The position numbers were made by a program, and so were the translations under genes. The notes beneath the pieces are model-generated. The model was not told where the DNA came from, searched no databases, and was given only the letters and a program-made list of their open reading frames with translations. Below are positions 47,245 through 56,535 of a stretch of DNA of 56,692 bases, one piece after another; the stretch's first letter is position 1, and every line of letters begins with the position of its first letter. Source of the DNA: Prochlorococcus sp. AG-409-F19 (GTDB taxonomy: Bacteria; Cyanobacteriota; Cyanobacteriia; PCC-6307; Cyanobiaceae); the NCBI GenBank assembly GCA_003215795.1, contig QCJV01000006.1, forward strand, positions 1 through 56,692, written 5' to 3'.

Positions 47245-49176
47245 ATGCGTCTGAGCGAAGTTAGTCATCCTAATCAATTACATGGTTTGACAACAGCTCA
47301 ACTTGAAGATATTGCTTGCCAAATCAGAGAAAGGCATCTTCAGGTTGTTTCTACAAGTGGTGGTCATTTAGGTCCAGGTCTTGGTGTTGTTGAATTGACG
47401 CTTGCTCTCTATCAAACATTAGATCTTGATGTAGATAAAGTAGTATGGGATGTTGGTCATCAGGCATATCCTCACAAATTAATTACAGGAAGATATTCTA
47501 ATTTTGATTCATTGCGACAGCAAAGTGGTGTTGCAGGATATTTAAAACGCTCAGAGAGTCATTTTGACCATTTTGGCGCAGGTCATGCAAGTACCTCAAT
47601 TTCGTCTGCTCTTGGTATGGCCTTAGCTAGAGATCGTCAAGGCAAGGATTATAAGTGTGTTGCTGTTATAGGAGACGGTGCTCTTACAGGAGGAATGGCG
47701 TTAGAGGCAATTAATCATGCTGGTCACCTTCCTAATACTCCTTTACTTGTTGTTTTGAATGATAATGACATGTCTATATCTCCTCCTGTTGGAGCACTTT
47801 CAACTCATTTGAACAGGATGCGCCATAGTGCACCAATCCAATTCCTTTCAGATAGTGTTCAAGAAGGTGTTAAGAATATTCCTTTTCTTGGGAAAGAAAT
47901 GCCCCAAGAAATTAAATCAATAAAAGATAGTGTTAAAAGACTTGCAGTACCAAAAGTTGGAGCTGTTTTTGAGGAACTAGGTTTTACTTATATGGGTCCT
48001 ATAGACGGTCATGATATAGCTCAAATGATGAAAACATTTCAAGCTGCTCATCGTATTGGTGGCCCTGTGCTTGTTCATGTATCAACTACTAAAGGTAAGG
48101 GATATCCATATGCTGAAGCTGATCAAGTTGGTTATCATGCTCAATCAGCATTTGACTTAACCACTGGTAAATCTATACCTTCTAAAACTCCTAAACCACC
48201 AAGTTACAGTAAGGTTTTTGGGCAAACATTAGTAAAAATCTGTGAACAAGATAGCAAAGTTGTTGGAATCACAGCAGCTATGGCTACAGGAACAGGACTT
48301 GATTTGCTTCAGAAAGCTATTCCTGAGCAATATGTTGATGTTGGTATAGCAGAGCAACATGCAGTAACTCTTGCTGCAGGAATGGCTTGTGAAGGTTTAA
48401 AGCCTGTATGTGCTATTTACAGTACTTTTCTTCAAAGAGCCTATGATCAACTAATACATGATGTAGGTATACAAAATTTACCAGTTACCTTTGTACTTGA
48501 TAGAGCTGGAATAGTTGGAGCTGATGGACCGACGCATCAAGGTCAATATGACATTAGTTATTTAAGATCAGTTCCAAACTTTACGGTTATGGCTCCAAAG
48601 GATGAAGCAGAACTTCAAAGAATGTTAGTTACTTGCTTGCATCACACTGGACCATGTGCTTTGCGTATTCCTAGAGGTCCAGGAGAAGGAGTCACATTAA
48701 TGGAAGAAGGTTGGGAACCACTCAAGATTGGACGCGGTGAAGTTCTCAGTGAAGGCGAGGATCTATTGATTCTTTCTTATGGCTCTATGGTTTCCGCAGC
48801 CATAAAAACAGCCGTCCTACTTAAGCAAGCGAATATATCAGCGACAGTTGTTAATGCAAGATTCTTAAGACCTCTCGATCAAGCTTTGATTCACCCCTTG
48901 GCGAGGCGTATTGGTAAAGTCGTGACGATGGAAGAAGGAACTTTATTAGGTGGGTTTGGTTCAGCAATTGTAGAATCTTTTTCTGATCAGGATCTATTAG
49001 TTCCTACATTAAGGATTGGAATCCCTGATAAATTAGTTGATCATGCAAGCCCACAACAAAGTAAAGAAAAATTAGGCTTAACACCAGAGCAAATGAGCGA
49101 AACAATAAAGAAAAGATTTGGTTGGGATGGAGCAGATTCATTATATATAAGCAATTCAAACTCTAAGACAATATAA
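47245..49176 (+). CDS. dxs: 1-deoxy-D-xylulose-5-phosphate synthase
   Basis: Dxs condenses pyruvate and glyceraldehyde 3-phosphate with thiamine pyrophosphate, opening the MEP route to isoprenoids (carotenoids, phytol). The 643-residue protein has [12 protein letters not shown] with a catalytic histidine (about 41), the TPP/metal motif GDGALTGG (143-150), and the transketolase C-half including [16 protein letters not shown]. All expected residues are present. Confidence 0.97.
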   Translation: MRLSEVSHPNQLHGLTTAQLEDIACQIRERHLQVVSTSGGHLGPGLGVVELTLALYQTLDLDVDKVVWDVGHQAYPHKLITGRYSNFDSLRQQSGVAGYLKRSESHFDHFGAGHASTSISSALGMALARDRQGKDYKCVAVIGDGALTGGMALEAINHAGHLPNTPLLVVLNDNDMSISPPVGALSTHLNRMRHSAPIQFLSDSVQEGVKNIPFLGKEMPQEIKSIKDSVKRLAVPKVGAVFEELGFTYMGPIDGHDIAQMMKTFQAAHRIGGPVLVHVSTTKGKGYPYAEADQVGYHAQSAFDLTTGKSIPSKTPKPPSYSKVFGQTLVKICEQDSKVVGITAAMATGTGLDLLQKAIPEQYVDVGIAEQHAVTLAAGMACEGLKPVCAIYSTFLQRAYDQLIHDVGIQNLPVTFVLDRAGIVGADGPTHQGQYDISYLRSVPNFTVMAPKDEAELQRMLVTCLHHTGPCALRIPRGPGEGVTLMEEGWEPLKIGRGEVLSEGEDLLILSYGSMVSAAIKTAVLLKQANISATVVNARFLRPLDQALIHPLARRIGKVVTMEEGTLLGGFGSAIVESFSDQDLLVPTLRIGIPDKLVDHASPQQSKEKLGLTPEQMSETIKKRFGWDGADSLYISNSNSKTI

Positions 49177-49257
49177 TTATTTTGTAGTTGCTAATTTAAT
49201 TAACTTTGAATGAAAATGTATAATATAAGGAGTAAATATATTATATTCAATGAAAAA

Positions 49258-49300
49258 TAAGTGTATATAGTTAAGAGTTAACTCTAACTTTATACACTTA
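49258..49300 (-). terminator. Long imperfect hairpin between dxs and psaK
   Basis: A roughly 20-bp stem (arms starting AAGTGTATA and ending TATACACTT, one mismatch and one bulge) folds around a GAGTTAACTC centre. It lies about 65 bp after psaK's stop and 80 bp after that of dxs, which converge here. On the minus strand it is followed by a T-rich tract, as expected for a psaK terminator; on the plus strand the tract is weaker. It is longer than needed and may serve both genes. Confidence 0.6.
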
Positions 49301-49364
49301 AATATATACCTTTAGTTAGAACCAAAGGGAATATTGGATAATTTACCTTGAGGGATTGATTACC

Positions 49365-49646
49365 TTAAAGGATACCTCTAGATGCTAAACCAAGAATTGA
49401 GCCAATTCCGAGAATATGACCTAGGCAGTTAGCTGCGACAACTGAAGCATGACTCATGCCGCCAAAAAATTGGGCATTAGGTAATTCGAAGCCTTCATTA
49501 GGTTTTGCAATATTGGCCCTAGCTATGGCATAAGCAAGAACGTTGCATAGGATCATTACTACCGCACACTTAGGTGACCAATGAAATGAATCAGGAACTG
49601 TGGTAGCCAATAGCGTTGTAATCATTAACACATAAGAAGCAACCAT
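49365..49646 (-). CDS. psaK: Photosystem I subunit PsaK
   Basis: PsaK is a two-helix PSI subunit at the edge of the complex, near where antenna proteins dock. The 93-residue product begins MVASYVLM and has helices at about 3-22 and 60-85, with the conserved WSPKCAVVMILCNVLAYAIAR between them and an NCLGHILGIGSILGL end. A clear AAGGAG site precedes ATG 49646; the frame is open 8 codons further (49670) but that start has no such site. Confidence 0.95.
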   Translation of the reverse strand: MVASYVLMITTLLATTVPDSFHWSPKCAVVMILCNVLAYAIARANIAKPNEGFELPNAQFFGGMSHASVVAANCLGHILGIGSILGLASRGIL

Positions 49647-49701
49647 ATTATTCTCCTTGATAAAGCACATTTAGCCACAAAGATTCGCGACCTCGTAAAA
49701 G

Positions 49702-50016
49702 TTATTCACCTGATTTAAGGATCAGAGCCGAAAAACCTAAAACTATCAAGGCATCACTAAGAGCTAAAAATGCTTCCGCTGATCCGTGTAAGTAGTCAAC
49801 GTCAGTTAATTCTTGATTGTAATTAACCTTGGCGATTATTGAGCAGACAATAGTCATAGCAACAAATAGAAGAGTTAAGCGAAATCCCCATAAAGCTGTT
49901 TTTGGTATAGATGCACTCTTTTGGGCCCAAAAGAGAAATATTAAATAAGGGAAAAGGGATATTACAAATATTGGACCAGGGTCAAGGCTTGAAAATTGGT
50001 CAAAAATATTAATCAT
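49702..50016 (-). CDS. DUF3593 membrane protein
   Basis: The 104-residue protein matches DUF3593: NIFDQFSSLDPGPIFVISLFPYLIFLFW, then KTALWGFRLTLLFVAMTI and VDYLHGSAEAFLALSDALIVLGF. Three membrane helices are predicted. Conserved in cyanobacteria and plastids with no known function. ATG 50016 is preferred and makes an 8-bp overlap with the DUF2499 stop; the frame is open to 50040. Confidence 0.85.
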   Translation of the reverse strand: MINIFDQFSSLDPGPIFVISLFPYLIFLFWAQKSASIPKTALWGFRLTLLFVAMTIVCSIIAKVNYNQELTDVDYLHGSAEAFLALSDALIVLGFSALILKSGE

Positions 50017-50326
50017 ACAGTTTTTCTTTTTGGAACTCACTCCTTACTAGTTTCCAAGCTGCAAAAGCTAAGCAGGAATTTCCTATAAAAGTAAGCAAGG
50101 CTTGGAGATAAACTAAGCCATATAAACTTTGGTCATTGTCATAGATATGCCATGTTATGGCAGCCATTGCACTGGCCAAGTTTGGAAGCATTGCAAAAGC
50201 AAGCCAAATTAAATTCTTGTTGTAATCTTTAGATTGAGAAATTAGTGAGATAATTAGTATTGCCAGAATCCATTCAAAAAGTGTTAAAACATGAATGAAC
50301 CAAGTTGCAGTAGAAAGTGCATGCAT
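50009..50326 (-). CDS. DUF2499 (Ycf49-like) membrane protein
   Basis: The 105-residue protein matches DUF2499, the Ycf49-like family: HALSTATWFIHVLTLFEWILAI, then LIWLAFAMLPNLASAMAAITWHIYDN and a helix with LVYLQALLTFIGNSCLAFAAWK. Three membrane helices are expected. It forms a tight pair with the DUF3593 gene and lies 4 bp after the peroxiredoxin on the same strand. Role unknown; its persistence in plastid lineages points to thylakoid function. Confidence 0.87.
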   Translation of the reverse strand: MHALSTATWFIHVLTLFEWILAILIISLISQSKDYNKNLIWLAFAMLPNLASAMAAITWHIYDNDQSLYGLVYLQALLTFIGNSCLAFAAWKLVRSEFQKEKLYD

Positions 50327-50330
50327 ATAA

Positions 50331-50879
50331 TTAGGTGTTAATTATCTCTATTAGTTTTGTTAGAACTTCTTTGGGATGGCTAGTTGGTTTAACTCCAGTC
50401 CATTTAACAACTATTCTCCCTTCTGGATCAATTAAGTATGTATTTCTGTTTGAAAAAGAATTGTTCCAAGAATCATATAGTCGACTAACTTGCCCATTCT
50501 TATCTGATAAAAGAGTAAAATCTAAGCCCTCTTCATTGCAAAAATTAATGTGTCTAGATTTTGAATCATTACTTATTCCTACTATAGATGCATTAAGAGT
50601 ACTGAATTCAGTGCTTAAACGTTGAAAGCCTTTTGCTTCAATAGTGCAACCAGAAGTCATATCTTTAGGATAGAAATATAAAACTAGCCATTTACCATTG
50701 TAATCAGTTAGTGACCATAGATCTTTATTAGGATTTATAGAGTTATACCCTTGAAGAGTAAAGCTAGGAGCCTTTTTACCTGGATTAGTTCCTGATATAT
50801 CACTTGCAAATAAGGGGAGGTTTATTGTAAATAGAATAGCTGTTATCAATATTACTTTCTTTAAGTTATTTTTTATCAT
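50331..50879 (-). CDS. Exported BCP/PrxQ-type peroxiredoxin
   Basis: Peroxiredoxins reduce peroxides through a reactive cysteine. The 182-residue protein has a signal peptide (about 1-26) and then the AhpC/TSA fold with the peroxidatic Cys78 in PKDMTSGCTIEAKGF and the ISNDSKSRHINFC stretch. PrxQ/BCP proteins usually have a resolving cysteine five residues later, but residue 83 here is lysine, so it is 1-Cys or uses Cys114. The signal peptide places it in the periplasm or thylakoid lumen. Confidence 0.9.
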   Translation of the reverse strand: MIKNNLKKVILITAILFTINLPLFASDISGTNPGKKAPSFTLQGYNSINPNKDLWSLTDYNGKWLVLYFYPKDMTSGCTIEAKGFQRLSTEFSTLNASIVGISNDSKSRHINFCNEEGLDFTLLSDKNGQVSRLYDSWNNSFSNRNTYLIDPEGRIVVKWTGVKPTSHPKEVLTKLIEIINT

Positions 50880-50913
50880 TAGAGGGATGGCGAGACTCTG
50901 TTAATTATTTGAA

Positions 50914-51150
50914 TTATATTTTTCTAAGATCTACACCCATTGACTTGGCATATGCATTTAGACCTTTTTTCTGAATTGATTTTAATGCTCTTGTAGAAAC
51001 TCTAATGGATATCCACTTTTTGCCCTCTTCCCACCAAAGGCGTCTTTTCTGAAGATTTGCCTGCTGTAACTTCTTAGTGCGTATATGAGAATGGCTAACT
51101 GCCATTCCATTATTTGCTTTAGTACCTGACAGCTCGCATACCCTAGACAT
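50914..51150 (-). CDS. rpmB: 50S ribosomal protein L28
   Basis: The 78-residue protein matches L28 in full: [26 protein letters not shown], then [29 protein letters not shown]. It belongs to the large ribosomal subunit. The gene lies between htpG and the peroxiredoxin on the same strand, 50 bp after the htpG stop region and 34 bp before the peroxiredoxin start. Confidence 0.97.
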   Translation of the reverse strand: MSRVCELSGTKANNGMAVSHSHIRTKKLQQANLQKRRLWWEEGKKWISIRVSTRALKSIQKKGLNAYAKSMGVDLRKI

Positions 51151-51200
51151 TTCTTATCTATTTAAATAAGGTACTAACATTCTATCAAATAGAAAGCTGC

Positions 51201-53102
51201 TTAGGTTATTTTGGAGATTAATTTCCCCATAAGCGCGGAACTCTTCTTTTGGAAATTAGACATTTTTTCAGGATCTAGACCACCAATAGATAGACATGCC
51301 ATTTCATAAAGATGAACTGAAATCTCTTTTATTAATAAAGTATTTTGTGAACTGCCTTGATTATCAATAATAATCGAACTTGATTTTAGTTTGCTTAAGC
51401 CTTCAACTATCGGATGATTTCTGTTAACTAACAGAACATGATTTTCTGGTAGCCCAGGAACCTTTTGTTCCATTAGCGCGCCCATATCGTTAATCCTCCT
51501 CATTTGCTCAGGAAGAAGAATCATAGCTGGAATATCATCATTGTCTTTTAAAGATTTAATTTGGATAGTTATTTTCTCATTATTTAAAGATGTTTTTATT
51601 AAATCTCTTAGAGTTTCACTCTTATTATCTCCATCAAGATCTGTGATCTCTGGGTTGTGAGCATTAAGTGAGTCATCTATTTCTGAATCAACCCTTTGGA
51701 AAGTTATTTTCTCATTACGTGTTTCTAACCAAGGAATAAATTGTGAGTCTATTACAGTATCTGCAATTATTATTTCTTTTCCTTGAGACTTCCACAAATT
51801 TAATGGGTTTGACTGTGATATCTCATCGGTACAATAAAGAACTTTACCTCCATCTTCTTGGGTAAGTCTATTTGAATATTCTTTTATTGTTGTAAAACTA
51901 CTATCTCCAGAAGAAAGAATAATATCTTTTTCAGTAAACATATCTTTTCTTATTGTCTTAAATATAATTAATTCCTCAACCTGATCTGCAAACTTTTCTT
52001 CTTCCATTGCCCCTATTTTTATAAAAGGAGCTATAGAGTTCCATATTTCTGAATAGAGGGAGGGATTATCATTTTTTAGTGATTTAAGCTTATCAGCTAT
52101 TTTCTTTGATATGAAGTTTGCGATTGAGCGGACTTTTCTATTTGATTGAAGAGCACTTCTACTAACATTTAGTGGGATATCTGTAGAATCTATAACGCCT
52201 CTTAGGGGAAGTAGATACCTTGGGACTACTTCCTTGATTGAATCACTTACAAATACTTGATTAGAAAATAGCTTGATTTCACCTGATTCCCAATCAGCTC
52301 TTCCACTTATCTTAGGAAAGAATAGTATTCCTTGAAGGTTGTAGGGATAGTCTGTATTCAGATGAACCCAGAATAGAGGATCGCCTTGAAATGGGTAGAG
52401 ATATTTGTAAAATTCTATATAATCCTCATCCTTAAGATCTTTACTATTTTTTCTCCAAGGAGGACTTGTTTTATTTATCGATTCTCCCTCTAGTTGAACA
52501 TCTACTGGCATAAAATCACAGTATTTCTTGATCAAGGTCTTAATCCTTGCTGGCTCTATGTATTCAATTTCCTCTTCCATAAGATATAGAATAATTTCTG
52601 TACCTATTTCTTTCTTATCTGAACTTTCTAATGTAAATTTTGGTGAGCCATCACAAGACCATTTAACTGGTAAACTATCCTTTATTGCAGATTTAGAAAC
52701 AATTTCTACATTATTAGCCACCATAAAACTTGAATAAAAGCCGAGTCCAAAGTGTCCTATTATTCCCTCTTGGTTTTCTTGATATTTTTGAAGGAATTCT
52801 TCGGCACTTGAAAAGGCTACTTGATTAATATATTTTTTAATCTCATCTGCTGTCATTCCTATTCCATTATCTGATATTACTATTGATTTATTTTCTCTGT
52901 TAATTTTAATTTGTATTTTTGCCTCATCTATAGATTCGCAATCTCCTGCGATAGAGGCCATCCTTCTTTTACTTATAGCATCAACACCGTTACTTACGAG
53001 TTCTCTAAGGAATATTTCATGGTCTGAGTATACAGCCTTTTTTATAATTGGGAATATATTTTCAGTATGTATTTTAATTTTTCCTTCTTCAAATTGGGTC
53101 AT
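51201..53102 (-). CDS. htpG: Chaperone protein HtpG (Hsp90)
   Basis: HtpG is the bacterial Hsp90 chaperone. The 633-residue protein has the GHKL ATPase motifs in the N-domain: ELVSNGVDAISKR (about 35-47), ISDNGIGMTADEIKKYI (about 76-92) and GHFGLGFYSSFMVAN (about 115-129). The middle-domain arginine region DIPLNVSRSALQ (about 310-321) and a C-terminal dimerisation region follow. Length and motifs are normal. Confidence 0.97.
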   Translation of the reverse strand: MTQFEEGKIKIHTENIFPIIKKAVYSDHEIFLRELVSNGVDAISKRRMASIAGDCESIDEAKIQIKINRENKSIVISDNGIGMTADEIKKYINQVAFSSAEEFLQKYQENQEGIIGHFGLGFYSSFMVANNVEIVSKSAIKDSLPVKWSCDGSPKFTLESSDKKEIGTEIILYLMEEEIEYIEPARIKTLIKKYCDFMPVDVQLEGESINKTSPPWRKNSKDLKDEDYIEFYKYLYPFQGDPLFWVHLNTDYPYNLQGILFFPKISGRADWESGEIKLFSNQVFVSDSIKEVVPRYLLPLRGVIDSTDIPLNVSRSALQSNRKVRSIANFISKKIADKLKSLKNDNPSLYSEIWNSIAPFIKIGAMEEEKFADQVEELIIFKTIRKDMFTEKDIILSSGDSSFTTIKEYSNRLTQEDGGKVLYCTDEISQSNPLNLWKSQGKEIIIADTVIDSQFIPWLETRNEKITFQRVDSEIDDSLNAHNPEITDLDGDNKSETLRDLIKTSLNNEKITIQIKSLKDNDDIPAMILLPEQMRRINDMGALMEQKVPGLPENHVLLVNRNHPIVEGLSKLKSSSIIIDNQGSSQNTLLIKEISVHLYEMACLSIGGLDPEKMSNFQKKSSALMGKLISKIT

Positions 53103-53193
53103 GGCTATTTAAATTTCTTTGTTAGTTGGTTATTTAATCTTAATAACTGATAAGAAATTATAGGGTGTATTGTCCGTACAAATTTCTTTATTA

Positions 53194-53415
53194 TTAGACT
53201 TTTTGCAAATCTGGTCTTTCTTCTGAGACAATTGCTCCACTCACTGGACAGACTGCCAAGCACACACCACAATCTATGCAAGTAGAAAAGTCAATAAAAA
53301 AATAATCTGTGCCTTTCTTATTCTTTCCATTTGCTTTCTTTATACAGTTAACAGGACATGATTCAGCACATAGTGCCACGCCTTCACATGTGTCTGTAAT
53401 TATTGAATGAGGCAT
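53194..53415 (-). CDS. Bacterial-type ferredoxin with two Fe-S clusters
   Basis: The 73-residue protein has a C-terminal canonical [4Fe-4S] motif C46-x2-C49-x2-C52-x3-C56-Pro. The N-terminal cluster region has cysteines at 10, 16, 20 and 24 with a CP at 20, i.e. a spacing typical of 7Fe-type ferredoxins with one ligand missing or moved, so it may hold a [3Fe-4S] or modified cluster. It carries electrons to an unknown partner. It lies 8 bp after hisZ on the same strand. Confidence 0.9.
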   Translation of the reverse strand: MPHSIITDTCEGVALCAESCPVNCIKKANGKNKKGTDYFFIDFSTCIDCGVCLAVCPVSGAIVSEERPDLQKV

Positions 53416-53423
53416 ATGTCAAT

Positions 53424-54599
53424 TTATTCTAACCATTCTAGCTGGTCGAAACCCCTTTTCTTAATTAATTCCAACCCCTCAGCTTTTGAATTAATGGCTT
53501 CTAGTTCAACCATTGCAATTAATCCTTTATTGTGGAAGTAAGATTGTCTCAAAATAGCATCCTCATAAGTCCTATTTTTACTATAGGCAATTAGTATTTT
53601 CTTTTGTACGTCAGTTCTCATCGAAGAAATATTGTCTAATTCTCGTATACTATCTATTGAAATTGAGAAACCAGCTCCCGATTCATTGGTCTCTGAATCA
53701 CCAAAGATACTTATTAGTTCATCATATCTACCTCCCCTCGCGATAACTTTTGGGTTATATTTATTTTTACATATTAATTGGAAAATAATACCAGTATAGA
53801 GGTCAAATTGAGAGAGGTAGGTAGGATCTAATTGTATGTTAACTCCATGTTTACTTGCAATTGGCTCGATAACTGCAAAGAGTCTTTTTAGTTGGTTTAA
53901 TAGTTCATTTTTACCATATAATGCCTCTATTTCATTTATTACAATACTAGGATTACCTCTTAATCTAAGAGCTTTTAATAGTATTTTCTTTACATTTTGC
54001 TCCAGTTTAGAATTTTCTATACTTATTAGATCGAAATTGGTTAGTATTTTTTGATGTGATGATTTGTATTCATTTGGAATATCTCTAATTATAAGATTAA
54101 ATAAGGATTTATGACCTATTAATAATGTGGGCTGTCCTTTTTGGTTAATGCCTAGTCTATTTAGACATTCAAGTAAAAGATAAAGTAACTCTACTTCTGC
54201 CGTAACAGATGGTATACCTATCAATTCAACACCACTTTGTAGCTTCTCCTCAACGTTAAATTTTCCATCACTATCTACTTTGCTTTTGTAGACAGTCCCA
54301 GAAGCCCAAAGTCTTAGAGGTCTATGTTTTTTTGCGAGCCTTGTAGTTGCAGCTCTGGCTATTGATGCTGTCATCTCTGGCCTAAGTCCTAATGGTTGAT
54401 CCGCTATAAGTTTCACAATGTCTTTGTCTGATATTCCCCCATCTGCCATAAGTGTTTGAAGAGTGTCAATATTGGGTGGCGATACTTCTTCATAACCCCA
54501 TTGTTGATATAGGTCCGCTAATGTTGAGGTTAAAAATTGATTTATTTGCACCTCTTGGGGGTTTAGATCTTTTGTACCTAGAGCTGGTTGTATTGCCAT
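53424..54599 (-). CDS. hisZ: ATP phosphoribosyltransferase regulatory subunit HisZ
   Basis: HisZ is the histidyl-tRNA-synthetase-like partner that lets the short HisG catalyse the first step of histidine synthesis. The 391-residue protein has a class II aaRS core with YEEVSPPNIDTL, LGLRPEMTASIARAA (about 72-86), RLWASGTVYKS and a GGRYDELISIFG loop (about 290-302). It lacks the anticodon-binding domain typical of HisS and is shorter, so HisZ is preferred. The inositol-phosphatase gene is next upstream on the same strand. Confidence 0.92.
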   Translation of the reverse strand: MAIQPALGTKDLNPQEVQINQFLTSTLADLYQQWGYEEVSPPNIDTLQTLMADGGISDKDIVKLIADQPLGLRPEMTASIARAATTRLAKKHRPLRLWASGTVYKSKVDSDGKFNVEEKLQSGVELIGIPSVTAEVELLYLLLECLNRLGINQKGQPTLLIGHKSLFNLIIRDIPNEYKSSHQKILTNFDLISIENSKLEQNVKKILLKALRLRGNPSIVINEIEALYGKNELLNQLKRLFAVIEPIASKHGVNIQLDPTYLSQFDLYTGIIFQLICKNKYNPKVIARGGRYDELISIFGDSETNESGAGFSISIDSIRELDNISSMRTDVQKKILIAYSKNRTYEDAILRQSYFHNKGLIAMVELEAINSKAEGLELIKKRGFDQLEWLE

Positions 54600-54631
54600 T
54601 GATATGTTGATTATGAAAATTGTTGAATGAA

Positions 54632-55507
54632 TTAGTTAATAGGCTTGCCGCCAAAAGATTTTTGATCTAGTGGATTTACTTTATCTAATTCTAAAAGCAG
54701 TTCACTTTTAATATAGGGATTTGAAGCTAGGATGGTACCTTTTTTAAGTTCAAATTTCTTTGACTTATAATCACAAATAACACCCCCAGCTGCCTCAACT
54801 ATTGCTATTCCCGCTGCTATGTCCCAAGGAGAAAGTCCCTTCTCCCAATAGCCGTCAAGTCTGCCTGATGCAATGAATGCCAAATCTACAGCAGCTGCCC
54901 CACCTCTTCTTACACCTCTCGTCTTATTAGTCAGCCAACAAAATTCAGCATAATTATTATCAATTATGCTAGATCGGTCATAGGAGAATCCTGTTACCAA
55001 CAATGAATCGGAAAGTTTGTTTGATGTGGAGACAGATATTTTTTCTTCATTGCAAAAGGCACCCTGGACTGGGCTTCCCCAATAGAGTTCTTTAAAAAAA
55101 GGAACATTAATAACTCCTAATATTGGCTTGTTTTTCCAAATGAGACCTATAGAGCAGGCAAAAAATGGGTATCCATGAGTGTAATTTGTTGTTCCATCGA
55201 GAGGGTCAATACACCATACAAACGAACTATCACCTTCTGAATAGCCACCTTCCTCAGCAAATATCCCACATTCAGGTGTTTTCTTTTTTAAAAAGGATAC
55301 GATTAGATTCTCTACTTCAATATCCGCATTGGTAACTAGATCTCCTTCTCTACTCTTTTGATTAATTGAGACTATTTTTCTATAATGTTGCATTAGCACC
55401 TCACCTCCAAGAGTTGCTGCTCGTTTAGCAACAGCCAAATAATTTTCTAATTCACCCCTAGAAATATTTGATTCCCTGATAGCTTGATCGCATAAATTAG
55501 ATTTCAT
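54632..55507 (-). CDS. Inositol monophosphatase family protein
   Basis: The 291-residue protein has the full metal-binding signature: EEGGYS (about 82-87), WCIDPLDGTTNYTHGYPFFA (about 93-112) and WDIAAGIAIVEAAGGVICDY (about 222-241). These enzymes dephosphorylate inositol phosphates or related sugar and amino-acid intermediates. The neighbour hisZ makes a histidinol-phosphate role conceivable, but that is inference; SuhB-like or sugar phosphatase functions are equally possible. Confidence 0.9.
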   Translation of the reverse strand: MKSNLCDQAIRESNISRGELENYLAVAKRAATLGGEVLMQHYRKIVSINQKSREGDLVTNADIEVENLIVSFLKKKTPECGIFAEEGGYSEGDSSFVWCIDPLDGTTNYTHGYPFFACSIGLIWKNKPILGVINVPFFKELYWGSPVQGAFCNEEKISVSTSNKLSDSLLVTGFSYDRSSIIDNNYAEFCWLTNKTRGVRRGGAAAVDLAFIASGRLDGYWEKGLSPWDIAAGIAIVEAAGGVICDYKSKKFELKKGTILASNPYIKSELLLELDKVNPLDQKSFGGKPIN

Positions 55508-55601
55508 TTTTAATACCTGCTACTTCAGTTTGTATTCTCATATTTTATATTTTGAGAACATATTTCCTGCTAGATTTGTTGAGTTGCAATTAGAACATCC
55601 T

Positions 55602-55688
55602 GGAGAGGTGGCCGAGCGGTCGAAGGCGCAGCACTGGAAATGCTGTATAGGGGCAACTTTATCGAGGGTTCGAATCCCTCTCTCTCCG
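55602..55688 (+). tRNA. tRNA-Ser (GGA)
   Basis: A complete 87-nt class II tRNA: acceptor GGAGAGG pairing with the 3' end TCTCTCC, anticodon GGA in CTGGAAA, a long variable arm (around TATAGGGGCAACTTTATC) and the T-loop GGTTCGAATCC. CCA is not encoded. It reads UCC/UCU serine codons. It lies alone between the inositol-phosphatase and pstB genes, which are both on the opposite strand. Confidence 0.95.
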
Positions 55689-55714
55689 TAAAAATTAAAA
55701 AAAATATACTAAAG

Positions 55715-56503
55715 TTACCCAAACTTACCTGATATATAATCTTTTGTTTCTTTCTGATCAGGATTATTAAATAATTTTTCTGTAGCATTAGATTCTACTA
55801 AATATCCTGTTTTCCCACCTAATTTGCCTCCTGAAACTTCTGCATTATAAAATGCGGTTACATCACTAACCCTAAAAGCTTGTTGCATATTATGTGTAAC
55901 TATAACTATAGTGTATGTTTTTTTAAGTTGATGCATAGTTTCTTCTATCTTTAATGTTGATATAGGATCTAAGGCTGAACAAGGCTCATCCATAAGGATT
56001 ACATCTGGTTCTATAGCAATTGTTCTAGCTATACATAATCTTTGCTGTTGACCACCTGACAAACTACAACCACTTTCTTTTAGTTTATCTTTGCATTCAT
56101 CCCATACAGCTGCTTTCCTTAGTGATCTTTCAACTAATTCGTCCATGTTTCCTTTATATCCGTTTACTCTTGCTCCAAAAGCTATATTTTCATAAATACT
56201 TTTTGGAAAAGGATTTGGTTGTTGAAATACCATACCAATCTTACGCCTTACTTCTATAGGGTCAATGTTTGGGCTATATAAATCTTTGTTTTCATATAGG
56301 ACTCTACCTTTAAGTGAACAGTTTTCAATTAAATCATTCATTCTATTCATTGATCTAAGAATAGTTGATTTACCACAACCAGATGGACCTATAAAGGCTG
56401 TAACTTTACCAGCAGGTATTTTTAAAAATACATTCTTAACAGCTATACTTTCTCCATAGCTAATTGAAACGTTTTGAAGAGATATTTTAGTTTTATTCGT
56501 CAT
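55715..56503 (-). CDS. pstB: Phosphate ABC transporter ATP-binding protein
   Basis: PstB drives high-affinity phosphate import through PstA/PstC. The 262-residue protein has Walker [10 protein letters not shown] (39-47), the PstB-typical MNRMNDLI after it, the Q-loop FQQPNPFP, the signature [16 protein letters not shown] and Walker [14 protein letters not shown]. The PstA C-terminus lies directly upstream on the same strand (32 bp gap), giving the standard pstA-pstB order. Phosphate limitation should control it through PhoB, but no Pho box is in view. Confidence 0.97.
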   Translation of the reverse strand: MTNKTKISLQNVSISYGESIAVKNVFLKIPAGKVTAFIGPSGCGKSTILRSMNRMNDLIENCSLKGRVLYENKDLYSPNIDPIEVRRKIGMVFQQPNPFPKSIYENIAFGARVNGYKGNMDELVERSLRKAAVWDECKDKLKESGCSLSGGQQQRLCIARTIAIEPDVILMDEPCSALDPISTLKIEETMHQLKKTYTIVIVTHNMQQAFRVSDVTAFYNAEVSGGKLGGKTGYLVESNATEKLFNNPDQKETKDYISGKFG

Positions 56504-56535
56504 TTAAAAAATGTGTAGTAGGAGAGTTTAATTTC

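Noticed and set aside
55570-55788. 72-codon minus-strand frame near pstB
   Set aside because: It runs antisense across tRNA-Ser and into pstB; the tRNA explains the sequence.
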